64,000 nucleotides of DNA from Arthrobacter sp. OVS8 (lineage in GTDB: Bacteria; Actinomycetota; Actinomycetes; Actinomycetales; Micrococcaceae): the NCBI GenBank assembly GCA_028370155.1, contig CP116670.1:2728001-2792000 (forward strand). The letters run 5' to 3'. The stretch's first letter is position 1; each line of letters opens with the position of its first letter. Both the position numbers and the translations under genes were made by a program. The notes under the pieces are model-generated. The model saw only the letters and a program-made list of their open reading frames with translations. It ran no database searches and was not told the DNA's origin. This document shows positions 1 to 9,280 of the stretch, piece after piece.

Positions 1-359
<359 letters not shown>

Positions 360-380
360 GTCGTGACCTTTCAGAGGTTT

Positions 381-416
381 CGTACTTAGTACGGTTAATG
401 TATCGTACTAAGTACG
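381..416. promoter_or_regulatory. Paired palindromic operator between the dehydrogenase and tetR
   Basis: CGTACTTAGTACG (381-393) and CGTACTAAGTACG (404-416) are each 13-nt imperfect palindromes and are exact reverse complements of one another, separated by 10 bp. They lie in the only space between two divergent genes. This is the usual arrangement for a TetR-family dimer or dimer pair that shuts off both promoters. Confidence 0.75.
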
Positions 417-450
417 AATGGTCTATGGCCTGAGGAAACGTGGAGTGTAA

Positions 451-1142
451 ATGCCTGCAGGAGTGTCCCCGAGCCGACCGCGGCTCAGCCGGGAGTCCGT
501 GCTGCGCGGCGCCGTCGCGGTGGCCGACGCCGGCGGCATCGGAGCCTTGACGATGCGCTCACTCGCGGACGCGCTCGAGGTCAAGCCGATGTCGATATAC
601 CACCACGTCGCCAACAAGGATGACGTCCTTGACGGCATCGTTGACATCGTCTTCAGCGAGATCGACCTGCCCGCCATCGGCGGCGACTGGCACGCCGAGA
701 TGCGGCGGCGGGCCTCCTCCGCCCGTGAGGCCATGCGGCGCCATCCCTGGGCGATCGGGCTCGTGGAGACGCGGACGAGCCCCGGCCCGGCGACGCTGAA
801 GCACCACAACGCCGTCATTGGCACCCTGCGTCAGGCGGGCTTCTCGGTGGAAATGACCGCCCACGCCTTCGCGTTGATCGATGCCTACGTTTACGGATTC
901 GCGCTCTCGGAGGTCACCCTGCCCGTCAACGGCCCCGAAACAGTCACCGAGGTTGCCGGGCGCATGATGGATCAGTATTCCCCGGGGACTATCCCCACCT
1001 TGTCGAGTTCACGGTCGAACACGTGATGAAGCCGGGCTACGACTACGGTGCGGAGTTCGAGTTTGGGCTGGACCTGGTCCTCGACGGCCTCGCGAGGTCG
1101 CTGCAGCGCGCTGAGGGCGCCCGCAACACCTGGACCGACTAG
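451..1142 (+). CDS. TetR/AcrR family transcriptional regulator with TetR_C-type ligand domain
   Basis: This is a DNA-binding repressor. Residues ~12-60 form the TetR helix-turn-helix ([17 protein letters not shown], then [25 protein letters not shown]). The rest is an all-helical ligand-binding and dimerisation domain resembling the tetracycline-repressor C-terminal family. The frame is broken near 986: adding one G to the GGGG run restores [16 protein letters not shown] and extends the protein to a stop at 1140-1142, giving about 230 residues, normal for the family. It probably controls the divergent dehydrogenase and itself through the 381-416 palindromes. The effector is unknown. Confidence 0.88.
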
Positions 1143-1180
1143 GCTGGAGGCGGCTCTCCAGTCCCCCAGCTTGGAGAGCC

Positions 1181-1229
1181 AGGAAGTCTCCGCGCTTGAG
1201 TCCTCAGGATTCGCGCGGAGACTTTCCTT
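1181..1229. terminator. Bidirectional hairpin between convergent genes
   Basis: AGGAAGTCTCCGCGC (1181-1195) pairs with GCGCGGAGACTTTCCT (1213-1228) with one bulged base around a 17-nt loop. It lies between the ends of two convergent genes (tetR stop at 1142, CDGSH gene stop at 1228). Confidence 0.7.
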
Positions 1230-1482
1230 AATTCGGACGCTCGGACGTTCCGCGACTCTGCACGTCAGGAGGTTCGGTGCGGAAGTTGATCAATTTGTGC
1301 GTGCCGTCGCAGTAGGGCTTGATGGCGGATGCTCCGCATCTGCAGAGGGCGACGGTCTTGCGCTGCCGTGGCGCGGGTTCCCCGGAAGGCATAACGACGT
1401 CGAAGTCGCCGCGGACCAGAATGGGGCCGTCGGGGCAGAGGACAAGCGAGGCTTTGGCGGGATGCAGGGGGATATCGTTCAT
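1228..1482 (-). CDS. CDGSH iron-sulfur domain protein
   Basis: This is an 84-residue protein carrying the CDGSH-type [2Fe-2S] binding signature: CRCGAS (~residues 47-52), then CDGTH (~58-62), i.e. C-x-C ... C-D-G-x-H. Proteins of this class bind a redox-active, pH-sensitive 2Fe-2S cluster with three Cys and one His ligand and act in electron transfer or cluster handling in the cytoplasm. It sits directly downstream, on the same strand, of the haem-oxygenase-like protein at 1525-2575. That suggests it delivers electrons to that enzyme (inference). The reading frame is intact. Confidence 0.88.
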   Translation of the reverse strand: MNDIPLHPAKASLVLCPDGPILVRGDFDVVMPSGEPAPRQRKTVALCRCGASAIKPYCDGTHKLINFRTEPPDVQSRGTSERPN

Positions 1483-1524
1483 GGGTGGTTCCGATCTCGG
1501 CGCGGGAAGGGCAGGATCCGGGCG

Positions 1525-2575
1525 TTATGTCGTGGCGGGTACAAGCGGCCGCAGCGAGGACCGGCCGTTTTCCCAGGCCTCCAGGAGGAGGGCGGCGAAG
1601 CGCGCGTCAATGCAGGAGGCCGCCGCCGCGCCGAAGAGAACGTCCTCCAGGAGATCCGGTTCCGCCTCGACGAGTCCCCGGCAAGGTCCCTGCCGGCTAT
1701 CTGCTCGTGGACAGCGTCCGCCTCGACGTGCTCGTCGAAGTACCCGGTGACGGCCGCGTCAAAACCGAGACGCCGGAATCCGTTGCCGTACAGCTGGTTG
1801 GGGCGTGAGGAAGTCATCTCGTACATCGCCAGATGCCCTGCGATGGCTCCGCGCAGTCTCCGGTTCAACCCAAACAAGGACATCATGTTCACGGACGCCA
1901 GAGTGACGGCCGGTACGACGTCGACGTAGCCGCCGTAGCTGTCCTTGAGGCCCAGGCCCTCATGGTGCGGGCGAACATGGCACTGTGCATGCGCTCCGGG
2001 CGACCGCCGCCGTACTCGTCGGCCTGGATTTCAACGAGGGCAGCCTTGGCCCGGCCGGAGAGGCGCGGAATGGCCCAGGTGTGCGGGTCTGCTTCCTTGA
2101 GTTGATACAAGGACTTGTGGATCAGGAATTCGCTGAGCTGTTCGGCAGTGGCCTTCTTCGCCACGTGGCGGGAGACGCTGGGCCCGGTGTCACGGGCCGC
2201 CAGATCAAATAGGAGGGCCGCGGTGGCATCGCTGCCTGGGGTTCTCGACACCGGCCGCGGGACGGAATCCGTCATCACGCCGGCCTCGGAGCGAAGCCAC
2301 GCCTCGAAGGGTTCCTCCAGCAGTTGCCGGATTCCGATCAGCCCGGGGTGCCATTCCCAGCGGTCATCGACGCCGGCAAGCCCGCCATAATGCAGCTCAT
2401 AGAGGCAGAACAAGGCGAGCTGTACGTCGTCGTCGATCAGATCCTCGACCACGGCCACGCGCTCCGTGACGAGTGCGTGCAAGGCGGCGAGGGCGGACGG
2501 ATCGGCCCCGGGGTCTCCGGTCAGGAGGGCACACACTCCTGCGCTGATTGGTCCCCGTGGTTCTGGGATGTTCAT
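1525..2575 (-). CDS. Iron-containing redox enzyme family protein (haem-oxygenase-like diiron fold)
   Basis: The start is ATG at 2575 (MNIPEPRG). Two single-base run contractions, near 1905 and 1690, break the frame. Once repaired, the protein is about 350 residues, ending with PLVPATT at 1525. It has the layout of the haem-oxygenase-like 'iron-containing redox enzyme' family: an ELHYGG helix (~residue 65), a DEYGGGRPERMH segment mid-protein and an FDEHVEADAVHEQ segment near the C-terminus. These acidic/His helices are where the family places its iron ligands. The exact ligands are inferred. It is followed 43 bp later by the CDGSH gene, a plausible redox partner. The substrate is unknown; the family includes diiron oxidases and N-oxygenases. 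Confidence 0.75.
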
Positions 2576-2621
2576 TCGTTCTCCTTGGCGACGGCGGGGG
2601 CGGTCGGTCCGGTGTGGCCCG

Positions 2622-2909
2622 TCACGGCGTCCGTGTCCTTCGGCGGCCGACCGGCAGGGTGGGTCGGCGGCCGCCCTTTCCGGCCCTGCCCAAAACGTCG
2701 GCGGCCAGCGTTGCAGTGGTTGCCAGAACCCGGGAGCCTCCGCATCGCGTGCAGGTGACGGCAAGGGCGAGCGTATCCTCCCGGGAGTTCAGGTCGGTGA
2801 CCGAGTCGGCGACAAGGTGCCGGTCCGTGCGGCAGGTGGAGCACCAGGGGCGCCCGCCACGGGGCTGGTGGGCCTCACGGGGAACATACGTGTTGGATGT
2901 GCTGCTCAC
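2622..2909 (-). CDS. Small Cys-pair (zinc-ribbon-like) protein, unknown function
   Basis: This is a 95-residue open frame starting at 2909 with two cysteine pairs, CSTC (~residues 23-26) and CTRCGG (~53-58), spaced as in a small zinc ribbon, then a basic C-terminal tail. It lies 46 bp upstream of, and co-oriented with, the iron-redox gene. I do not recognise a characterised family. The regular Cys spacing and position in the cluster support a real gene, but the length is modest. Confidence 0.5.
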   Translation of the reverse strand: MSSTSNTYVPREAHQPRGGRPWCSTCRTDRHLVADSVTDLNSREDTLALAVTCTRCGGSRVLATTATLAADVLGRAGKGGRRPTLPVGRRRTRTP

Positions 2910-2914
2910 CCGTG

Positions 2915-3172
2915 TCAGACCAGGCCCGGGTAGCTGGCCAGGATGTAGTCCGCAGCGGCAGGGCCTTTCATGCGCAGGCCGGACCCCTTGGGGTGGATCT
3001 GCTTCTTTTTCATGGCCGCCCAGAAGGCCACTTCAGGCTGGGGCGCGGCCTGGTTAAGGAAGCACCAGCTGGTGTAAAGGCCGTAGAGTCGGCTCCGGCC
3101 CAGGGCGCGGTCGGATGCAGGGTCAGCTGTGGTGGATTCCTGCAGGAATTTTTCGTACTGAGAATTTGCCAT
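2915..3172 (-). CDS. Small protein resembling a stand-alone D5/primase C-terminal-type domain
   Basis: This is an 85-residue protein starting at 3172 (MANSQYEKFLQE). The middle carries SRLYGLYTSWCFLNQAAPQPEVAFWAAM, which resembles the LY-x2-Y-x2-WC ... F pattern of the DNA-binding domain at the C-terminus of D5-type phage primase-helicases. Here it stands alone, with no helicase. It lies 5 bp upstream of the Cys-pair gene, so the two are probably co-transcribed. The homology is by eye only; such small proteins in actinobacteria are otherwise listed as hypothetical. Confidence 0.6.
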   Translation of the reverse strand: MANSQYEKFLQESTTADPASDRALGRSRLYGLYTSWCFLNQAAPQPEVAFWAAMKKKQIHPKGSGLRMKGPAAADYILASYPGLV

Positions 3173-3341
3173 GAGTGGCTCGTTTCCTCGCGGTGCATTT
3201 GGTGCCGCCGTGTGGCTACAGCAGCTAAAGCCTCAAGGTCCTGCACGGGAGCATCGAAGCGTCATCCCGGGCTGCATGACGGCAGTCCCGGGGTAGAAAA
3301 GTCGCCGCGGGTTATCCAGGTGCGGACACCGGGTAAACGTC

Positions 3342-3372
3342 TCTACAATGTAGACTTTAGGCGTAGACTACG
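3342..3372. promoter_or_regulatory. Two palindromes upstream of second tetR gene
   Basis: TCTACAATGTAGA (3342-3354) and CGTAGACTACG (3362-3372) are perfect palindromes around a single central base and share the CTAC/GTAG half-site. They lie 64-94 bp before the tetR start at 3436. An autoregulatory TetR operator is the simplest reading. Confidence 0.65.
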
Positions 3373-3435
3373 GAATAAGCAACTTGCATATTTCTGACTC
3401 GTTGCGGCCCGCAGCACCGACCCGAACGGAACATC

Positions 3436-4132
3436 ATGTCACCCGAAGAGAATCCGGCACCGCCGGCGGCTCGCGACACGAAGAAGCGGCTCAGCCGGGA
3501 GATTGTCCTCTCCGCGGCGCTGGCATTGGTGGACTCGGAAGGTCTGGACGCACTCACCATGCGCAGGTTGGGCCAGCAACTTGGGCGGGATCCCATGGGC
3601 CTGTACCGCTACGCGGAAAACCGCGCAGCACTGCTGGACGGAGTCTCCGAACTGGTCCTCAATGAACTGGCCATCTTTCCGGATGACCCCGACTGGCAGG
3701 CACAGCTGCGCCGCATTGCCCACGATCTGCGCGACCTGGCACTCCGCCACCCCAACGTTGTGCCACTCCTCGTGACGCGTCCACTGTCCACCCCCTGGGC
3801 CTGCGGCCGCTGGGGACACTGCGGCCGCTGGAACAGATCCTGTCCCTGCTGATCGACGCCGGGTTCGCTCCCGCAGACGCCCTGCACGTCTACCGCGCCT
3901 ACTACGGCTACCTCTACGGCCACATCCTCAACGAGCTGCAGGAGTTCATCGTCGACCCCGACGAAAATGAGGCACTCCTCCGCCTGGGTCTTCATCGCTT
4001 GCCGCCGAAAGACTTCCCCGCCTTCGCGCCCTCGCACCCGTTCTCGCCGACTACGACGGCAAGGCCGAACTGGACGAAGGAATCACCATCCTCCTCTCTG
4101 GCCTCGCCGCCCGGCTCTCGCCGGAAGCGTAA
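3436..4132 (+). CDS. TetR/AcrR family transcriptional regulator
   Basis: This is a repressor with an N-terminal helix-turn-helix at ~residues 20-68 (SREIVLSAALALVDSEG, LGQQLGRDPMGLYRYAENRAALLDG) and a C-terminal helical effector domain. Two run contractions break it: the CCCCC near 3796 and the CCCC near 4016. With one C added to each, the sequence reads through LSTPLGLRPLGTLRPLEQ and later DFPRLRALAPVLADYDG to a stop at 4130-4132, giving about 230 residues. Palindromes at 3342-3372 are probable self-operators. The next gene (zinc ribbon, 29 bp away) is on the same strand. The target is not evident. Confidence 0.85.
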
Positions 4133-4160
4133 TCCGCAACCCTTGCGAAAGGCGCCACCG

Positions 4161-4390
4161 ATGTTCCTCCTGTTCGGCCTCAAGACCACCCTGAAGGACC
4201 AACCCGGACGGGCCGCGACGTGCCAGTACTGCCGGCAGCTCGCTCACCATCATCTGCAGGAACGCGCTACAAAGTTCACCCTGTTTTTGTCCCCGTCTTC
4301 ACCGCGTCCAGGGCATACCAGATCACGTGTTCGAACTGCGGTCAGACTTCGGCCATCAAATCGCGACGGAAAGAAGCCCTCACCCGGTAA
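4161..4390 (+). CDS. Zinc-ribbon domain small protein
   Basis: The start is ATG at 4161 (MFLLFGLKTTLKD). Once the T-run near 4283 is lengthened by one T, the frame continues as FFVPVFTASRAYQITCSNCGQTSAI and stops at 4388-4390 (about 76 residues). CQYC near residue 21 and CSNC near residue 58 form a zinc ribbon around a hydrophobic FTLFFVPVF segment. This is the standard layout of the small actinobacterial 'zinc-ribbon domain-containing protein'. The role is unknown. It directly follows the tetR gene. Confidence 0.72.
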
Positions 4391-4435
4391 GGCAGTAACA
4401 CCCGGAAGGCGGTAGGTCGTACGGGGAACGGAAAC

Positions 4436-5062
4436 TTAGCCCAGGTCTGAGACGCCCGTGTAGGTCGCGTAGGTGGCGGGACCGGTTCGTTCGTAAACCT
4501 GGAGGGTGAGTCCGCCAGGGGTGGTCTGACTACTGACCAGGCGCAGTCCCGCTGACGCGCCGCCGTCGGGGAAGAGGCGTCGGCCGCGACCGACGATGAC
4601 CGGAGCAACCACGAGCCGGAACTCGTCGATCAGCCCTGCGGCCAGCAGCGATTGCGCCAGCCGGGCGCTTCCGTGGATCTGGAGCTCCCGCCCGGGTTGC
4701 TGTTTGAGTTCTGCGACCTGCGCTGCGACGTCGCCCGAGAGGATGGTGGTCGGATTCCAGCTGCCCGCAGTAAGAGTGTGCGAGGCGACGTATTTCGGCA
4801 GGCCGTTCATGAGCACGGTGAAGGGATCGTCCGGATCTGTGATCTGCGGCCAGTCCCTCGCGAACGCCTCGTAGGTGCGGCGGCCGAGCAGGAGCGCGTC
4901 GGCCTGGCCGAGCCATGCCGCGGCCTGGCGGATGAATGCTCCGTCTATAAAAGGGACAAGCCATCCACCCTGGGTGAACCCGTCACTGGTGTCTTCCTCG
5001 GGCGAACCCGGACCCTGCGATACGCCGTCGACACTCACGAACTCGAATACTGTCAGCTTCAT
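4436..5062 (-). CDS. Dihydrofolate reductase family protein (RibD C-terminal-like)
   Basis: This is an intact 208-residue protein. It begins MKLTVFEFVSVDGV and contains WLGQADALLLGRRTYEAFA, VLMNGLPKYVAS and LQIHGSARLAQSLLAAGLIDEFRLVVAPVIVGRGRRLF, the standard blocks of the RibD_C/DHFR-like fold, which binds NADPH and reduces a pterin- or pyrimidine-like substrate. Members like this stand outside folate and riboflavin operons and have no assigned substrate. It is followed 33 bp upstream on the map by the UvrA-like gene on the same strand. Confidence 0.85.
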   Translation of the reverse strand: MKLTVFEFVSVDGVSQGPGSPEEDTSDGFTQGGWLVPFIDGAFIRQAAAWLGQADALLLGRRTYEAFARDWPQITDPDDPFTVLMNGLPKYVASHTLTAGSWNPTTILSGDVAAQVAELKQQPGRELQIHGSARLAQSLLAAGLIDEFRLVVAPVIVGRGRRLFPDGGASAGLRLVSSQTTPGGLTLQVYERTGPATYATYTGVSDLG

Positions 5063-5095
5063 GGTCTCTCCTTTGAAAAATCAGACCGGGAAGAA

Positions 5096-7495
5096 TCAGC
5101 CGCCGACGTAGGCCGCGAGGTGCTCGCCGGTAAGGGTGGAGCGGGCGGCGACCAATTCGGCCGGGGTCCCCTCGAAAACCACCCGGCCGCCGTCGTGACC
5201 GGCGCCGGGACCCAGGTCGATGAGCCAGTCTGCATGCGCCATGACTGCCTGGTGGTGCTCGATCACAATGACCGACTTGCCGGACTCGACCAGACGGTCG
5301 AGAAGGCCCAGCAGGTTCTGGACGTCGGCGAGGTGCAGGCCGGTGGTGGGTTCATCGAGAACGTAGACATCACCCTTCTCCGCCATCTGGGTGGCCAGCT
5401 TGACGCGCTGCCGCTCGCCGCCGGACAGCGTGGTGAGCGGCTGGCCGAGGGTGAGGTAGCCGAGCCCGACGTCCACCAGCCGGTCGAGGATCTTGTGCGC
5501 CGCCGGAGTCTTCGCCTCGCCGGCACCAAAGAACTCCTCCGCTTCGGTCATGGACATGGCCAGCACTTCGGCGATGTTGCGGCCGCCCAGCCGGTATTCC
5601 AGGACTGACGCCTGGAACCTCCGGCCCTCGCACTCCTCACAGACGGATTCGACGGTGGCCATCACACCGAGTTCGGTGAAGATAACGCCCGCGCCGTTGC
5701 AGCTGGGGCAGGCCCTCCGAGTTGGAGCTGAACAGCGCGGGCTTGACGCCGTTGGCTTTGGCGAATGCCTTGCGGATCGGCTCGAGCAGGCCCGTGTACG
5801 TGGCCGGGTTACTGCGCCGCGAGCCCTTGATGGCCCCCTGGTCAATCACCACCACACCCTCGCGGCCGGCCACCGAGCCCTGGATCAGCGAGCTCTTGCC
5901 CGAACCCGCGACCCCCGTGACGACGCACAGCACGTCGAGAGGAACGTCGACGTCGACGTCCTTGAGGTTGTGCGTCGACGCTCCCCGTACCTCAAGCGCG
6001 CCGGACGCCGTGCGCACCGATTCCTTGACCGTTGCCCGGTCGTCGAGGTGGCGGCCGGTGATGGTGTCACTCCCCGCAGCCCCTCCACGCTTCCCTCAAA
6101 GCAGACGCTGCCGCCGCCGGTGCCCGCGCCGGGACCGAGGTCAACCACGTGGTCGGCGATAGCGATGGTCTCCGGTTTGTGCTCGACGACGAGCACGGTG
6201 TTGCCCTTATCCCGCAGCTGCAGCAGCAGCTGGTTCATCCGCTGGATGTCGTGCGGGTGCAGGCCGATCGTGGGTTCGTCGAAGACGTAGGTGATGTCGG
6301 TGAGGGACGAGCCCAGGTGCCGGATCATCTTGGTACGCTGCGCCTCTCCGCCGGAGAGTGTGCCCGCGGGCCGGTCCAGGGAAAGGTAGCCCAGCCCGAT
6401 TTCGGCGAAGGAGTCGAGCAGGTGCTGCAGGCCCTTGAGGAGCGGCGCGACCGACGGCTCGTCGAGCCCGCGGACCCAGTCGGCGAGGTCGCTGATCTGC
6501 ATCTCGCACAGCTCGGCGATGTTCCTGCCGTGGATCTTCGCGGACCTGGCTTCCGGGCTGAGCCGAGTGCCGTCGCACTCGGGGCAGGCCTGGAACGTGA
6601 TGGCGCGCTCCACGAAAGCCCGGATGTGGGGCTGCATCGCGTCGACGTCCTTGGAGAGCATTGATTTCTGGATCTTCGGGATCAGGCCCTCGTAGGTGAG
6701 GTTGATGCCTTCGACCTTGATCTTGGTCGGTTCCTTGTAGAGGAGGTCGTGCATTTCCTTTTGGTGAACTTCGCGATCGGCTTGTCCATGTCGAAGCCGG
6801 CGCCGCTGAAGATGCGGCCGTACCAGCCGTCCATGCTGTAGCCGGGCACGGTCAGCGCACCCTCGCCGAGGGACTTGGACTCGTCGTAGAGCGCCGTGAG
6901 GTCGAAGTCGGACACCGAGCCCATGCCCTCGCAGCGCGGACACATGCCGCCCAGGTAGACCGCGTTCTGGACCACACTTTTCTCGACCCTGCCGCCGGCT
7001 TTTTCGGTGCTCATCACGCCGCTGGCTTTCCGCGTCGGGACGTTGAAGGAGAACGCGGTGGGGGTCCCACGTGCGGCGTCCCCAGCCGGCTGAAGAGGAT
7101 GCGGAGCATGGCGTTGGCGTCGGTGGCAGTGCCCACCGTGGAGCGGGGTTCGCGCCCATCCGCTCCTGGTCGACGATGATCGCCGTCGTCAGTCCCTCGA
7201 GGTGGTCGACGTCGGGCCGCGCCAGGGTGGGCATGAATCCCTGCACAAAGGCGCTGTAGGTCTCGTTGATCATGCGCTGCGACTCGGCCGCGATGGTGGC
7301 GAACACGAGCGAGCTCTTGCCCGAGCCGGAGACGCCGGTGAACACCGTCAGGCGGCGTTTCGGGATCTCAATGCTGATGTCCTTGAGGTTGTTCTCCCGC
7401 GCGCCCTGCACGCGGATCAGATCGTGGCTGTCCGCTTCGTGCAGTTTTGCCGTCTGTGCATCCGTCTGCGTTTCCGATGTCATAGCCATGCTCAT
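5096..7495 (-). CDS. UvrA-like ABC ATPase (excinuclease subunit A paralogue), five frame breaks
   Basis: The start is ATG at 7495 ([10 protein letters not shown]). Restoring one base near 7145, 7065, 6757, 6075 and 5715 gives one continuous protein of about 795 residues. It has two ABC halves: Walker [10 protein letters not shown] and GVAGSGKSS, signatures [10 protein letters not shown] and [10 protein letters not shown], and Walker B VFDEPT and VLDEPT. It also has CxxC zinc modules (CPRCEG, CPECDG, CPSCNG, CEECEG). It is shorter than canonical UvrA (~950), matching the UvrA2/DrrC-like paralogues linked to DNA-binding drug resistance. Role: ATP-dependent damage or drug-adduct recognition on DNA (family inference). 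The five breaks behave exactly like those in other genes here, so I do not call it a pseudogene. Confidence 0.82.
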
Positions 7496-7557
7496 CGTGT
7501 CTCCATCTCTTGGAAGGGCTGCCTGCCGATGCCCCTGACGGTCATGCTAGCAGCGGC

Positions 7558-7956
7558 TCATTGACCCCGCGGCTCCAGATCGGTGACGCCCGTCAGCCAG
7601 ATCATGGCGGCGCTCCTGGAGGTGAAGAAGGCGTGCGGGTAATGGGTGTGCCGGCTCATGGCAGCCGCGATGACCCGGTCCACGGCGTTGGATCCGAGGA
7701 CGGCGATGGCCAGCACGCCCGTCGTCCGCGCGAACTCGTACCGCGCTGCCGCCGTGATCTCCACGTCGGACATTTCCGAGAGCATCGGCATCGGGATTCC
7801 GCCGCTGATCCGCTCCACTGCCAGCATCGCGTCCCTGGCGTCCTCGACGTCGACCAACGAGCCGGGACGCCAGACGGATTCGATGATCCCGGCGCGCACG
7901 CGCAAGGAATTCTTCCCTTCAGCGGCGACAGCTCGATCAGGCATCATTGACTTCAT
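7558..7956 (-). CDS. Small uncharacterised protein (STAS/SpoIIAA-like fold suspected)
   Basis: The start is probably the ATG at 7956 ([10 protein letters not shown]), giving ~132 residues; 7947 is an alternative. It has alternating hydrophobic strands and helices ([45 protein letters not shown]). This resembles the small STAS-like, DUF7793-type proteins common in Arthrobacter, which have no known activity. No catalytic motif is visible. It stands alone between the UvrA-like gene and the terminator at 8004-8042. Confidence 0.65.
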   Translation of the reverse strand: MKSMMPDRAVAAEGKNSLRVRAGIIESVWRPGSLVDVEDARDAMLAVERISGGIPMPMLSEMSDVEITAAARYEFARTTGVLAIAVLGSNAVDRVIAAAMSRHTHYPHAFFTSRSAAMIWLTGVTDLEPRGQ

Positions 7957-8003
7957 TCTAGGCCTGAGCAGGGACGATGCTCTGCACCGGTTCCCGCCCG
8001 GCC

Positions 8004-8042
8004 AAAAAAAGGGCCCGGCCGGTTCTCTCACCGGCCGGGCCC
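8004..8042 (-). terminator. Rho-independent terminator of the alcohol dehydrogenase gene
   Basis: A perfect 12-bp stem, GGGCCCGGCCGG (8011-8022) with CCGGCCGGGCCC (8031-8042), has an 8-nt loop and is followed on the minus strand by seven T (the A-run at 8004-8010). It begins 13 bp past the dehydrogenase stop, so it terminates that minus-strand transcript. Confidence 0.92.
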
Positions 8043-8054
8043 TTGTCGCCGGAA

Positions 8055-9094
8055 TTACAGCGTGGACGTGTCAATCACGAAGCGGTACCGCACGTCGGAG
8101 GCGAGCACGCGCTCGTAGGCGTCGTTGATCTTCCCGGCCGGGATGACCTCGATCTCGGCGCCGAGCTGGTGCTCGGCGCAGAAGTCGAGCATTTCCTGCG
8201 TTTCCCGGATGCCGCCGATCATGGATCCGGCGAAGGACCGGCGTCCCATGATCAGGGCGAACGCGTTCACGGGCAGCGGCTCCGCCGGGGCGCCCACGTT
8301 CACCAGCGCGCCGTCGAGGGTCAGCAGCTGCAGGTAGGAGCTGATGTCGATCGAGGCGCTGACGGTGTTGATGATCAGGTCGAAGGAGCCCGCGAGGTCC
8401 GCGAACGTGTTCTCGTCGCTGGTGGCGTAGTAGTGGTCCGCGCCCAGTTTCAGCCCGTCCTCCTGCTTCTTCAGCGACTGCGAGAGGACCGTGACCTCGG
8501 CGCCCATGGCGTGCGCGATCTTGACGGCCATGTGTCCCAGCCCGCCGAGCCCGACGACGGCGACCTTCTTGCCGGGTCCGGCGCCCCAGTGGCGCAGCGG
8601 CGAGTAGGTGGTGATGCCGGCACAGAGCAGCGGCGCGGCGACGTCGAGTTCGATGCCCTCCGGGATCCGGACGACGAAGTCCTCGGTCACCACCACATGG
8701 GTGGTGTAGCCGCCCTGGGTGATGGTCCCGTCGCGGTCCACGGCGCCGTAGGTGCCCGTGTTCCCGGCGAGGCAGTACTGCTCCTCGCCCTTCAGGCAGT
8801 TGACGCACTCGCGGCAGGAGTTGACCATGCAGCCGACGCCGACGCGGTCGCCGACGGCGTGCTTGGTGACGGCCGAACCGACCTCGGTGACGATGCCCGC
8901 GATTTCGTGGCCCGGTGCCAGGGGTACTGCTGCGGGCCCCAGTCGCCCCGGACGGTGTGGATGTCCGAGTGGCAGATGCCGGCGAACTTGATGTCGATCA
9001 GGACGTCGTGCGGGCCGACATCCCGGCGCTCGATGGTGGTGGGAACAAGGGGTTCCGTCGCGGAAGTGGCGGCGTAAGCGTTAACGGTCAGCAT
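8055..9094 (-). CDS. Zinc-dependent NAD(P) alcohol dehydrogenase (cinnamyl-alcohol/YahK type)
   Basis: The start is at 9094 ([16 protein letters not shown]). One C added to the CCCC run near 8925 restores [17 protein letters not shown]. The 346-residue protein shows the catalytic zinc site ([15 protein letters not shown], later Cys in [12 protein letters not shown]) and the structural zinc loop with four Cys (C-x2-C-x2-C-x7-C around [17 protein letters not shown]). The Rossmann motif [20 protein letters not shown] is also present. It reduces aldehydes to alcohols with NADPH in this family. The gene has its own terminator and is divergent from the XRE regulator at 9281, its probable controller. 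Confidence 0.9.
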
Positions 9095-9280
9095 GGATCT
9101 CCTGCTTGTGGATGGTTTGGGGGTCCCCGGCGTCCGGCACGGGTCACGTGCGGCCTTTCGGCCCGGACGTCTTCGGGGGCACTATCCATCAAACACCACC
9201 GGGCTGCCGGGAGGAGGCCCTGCTGTGAGGGGTACTGGCAGGGACTCCCTTACGGCACCGCACGCTCTACCGTTGAAGGC

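Noticed and set aside
1048..1929. 293-codon plus-strand open frame
   Set aside because: It lies opposite the CDGSH and iron-redox genes, has arginine-rich low-complexity translation and no family features. High GC makes long antisense frames common here.
4652..5608. 318-codon plus-strand frame spanning two genes
   Set aside because: It crosses the DHFR-family gene and the UvrA-like C-terminus on the other strand. The translation has no domain; it is a GC-driven shadow.
5096..7495. UvrA-like gene as a decayed pseudogene
   Set aside because: All ABC motifs and the full length survive, and the five breaks are the same run contractions seen in surely functional genes such as ureC.
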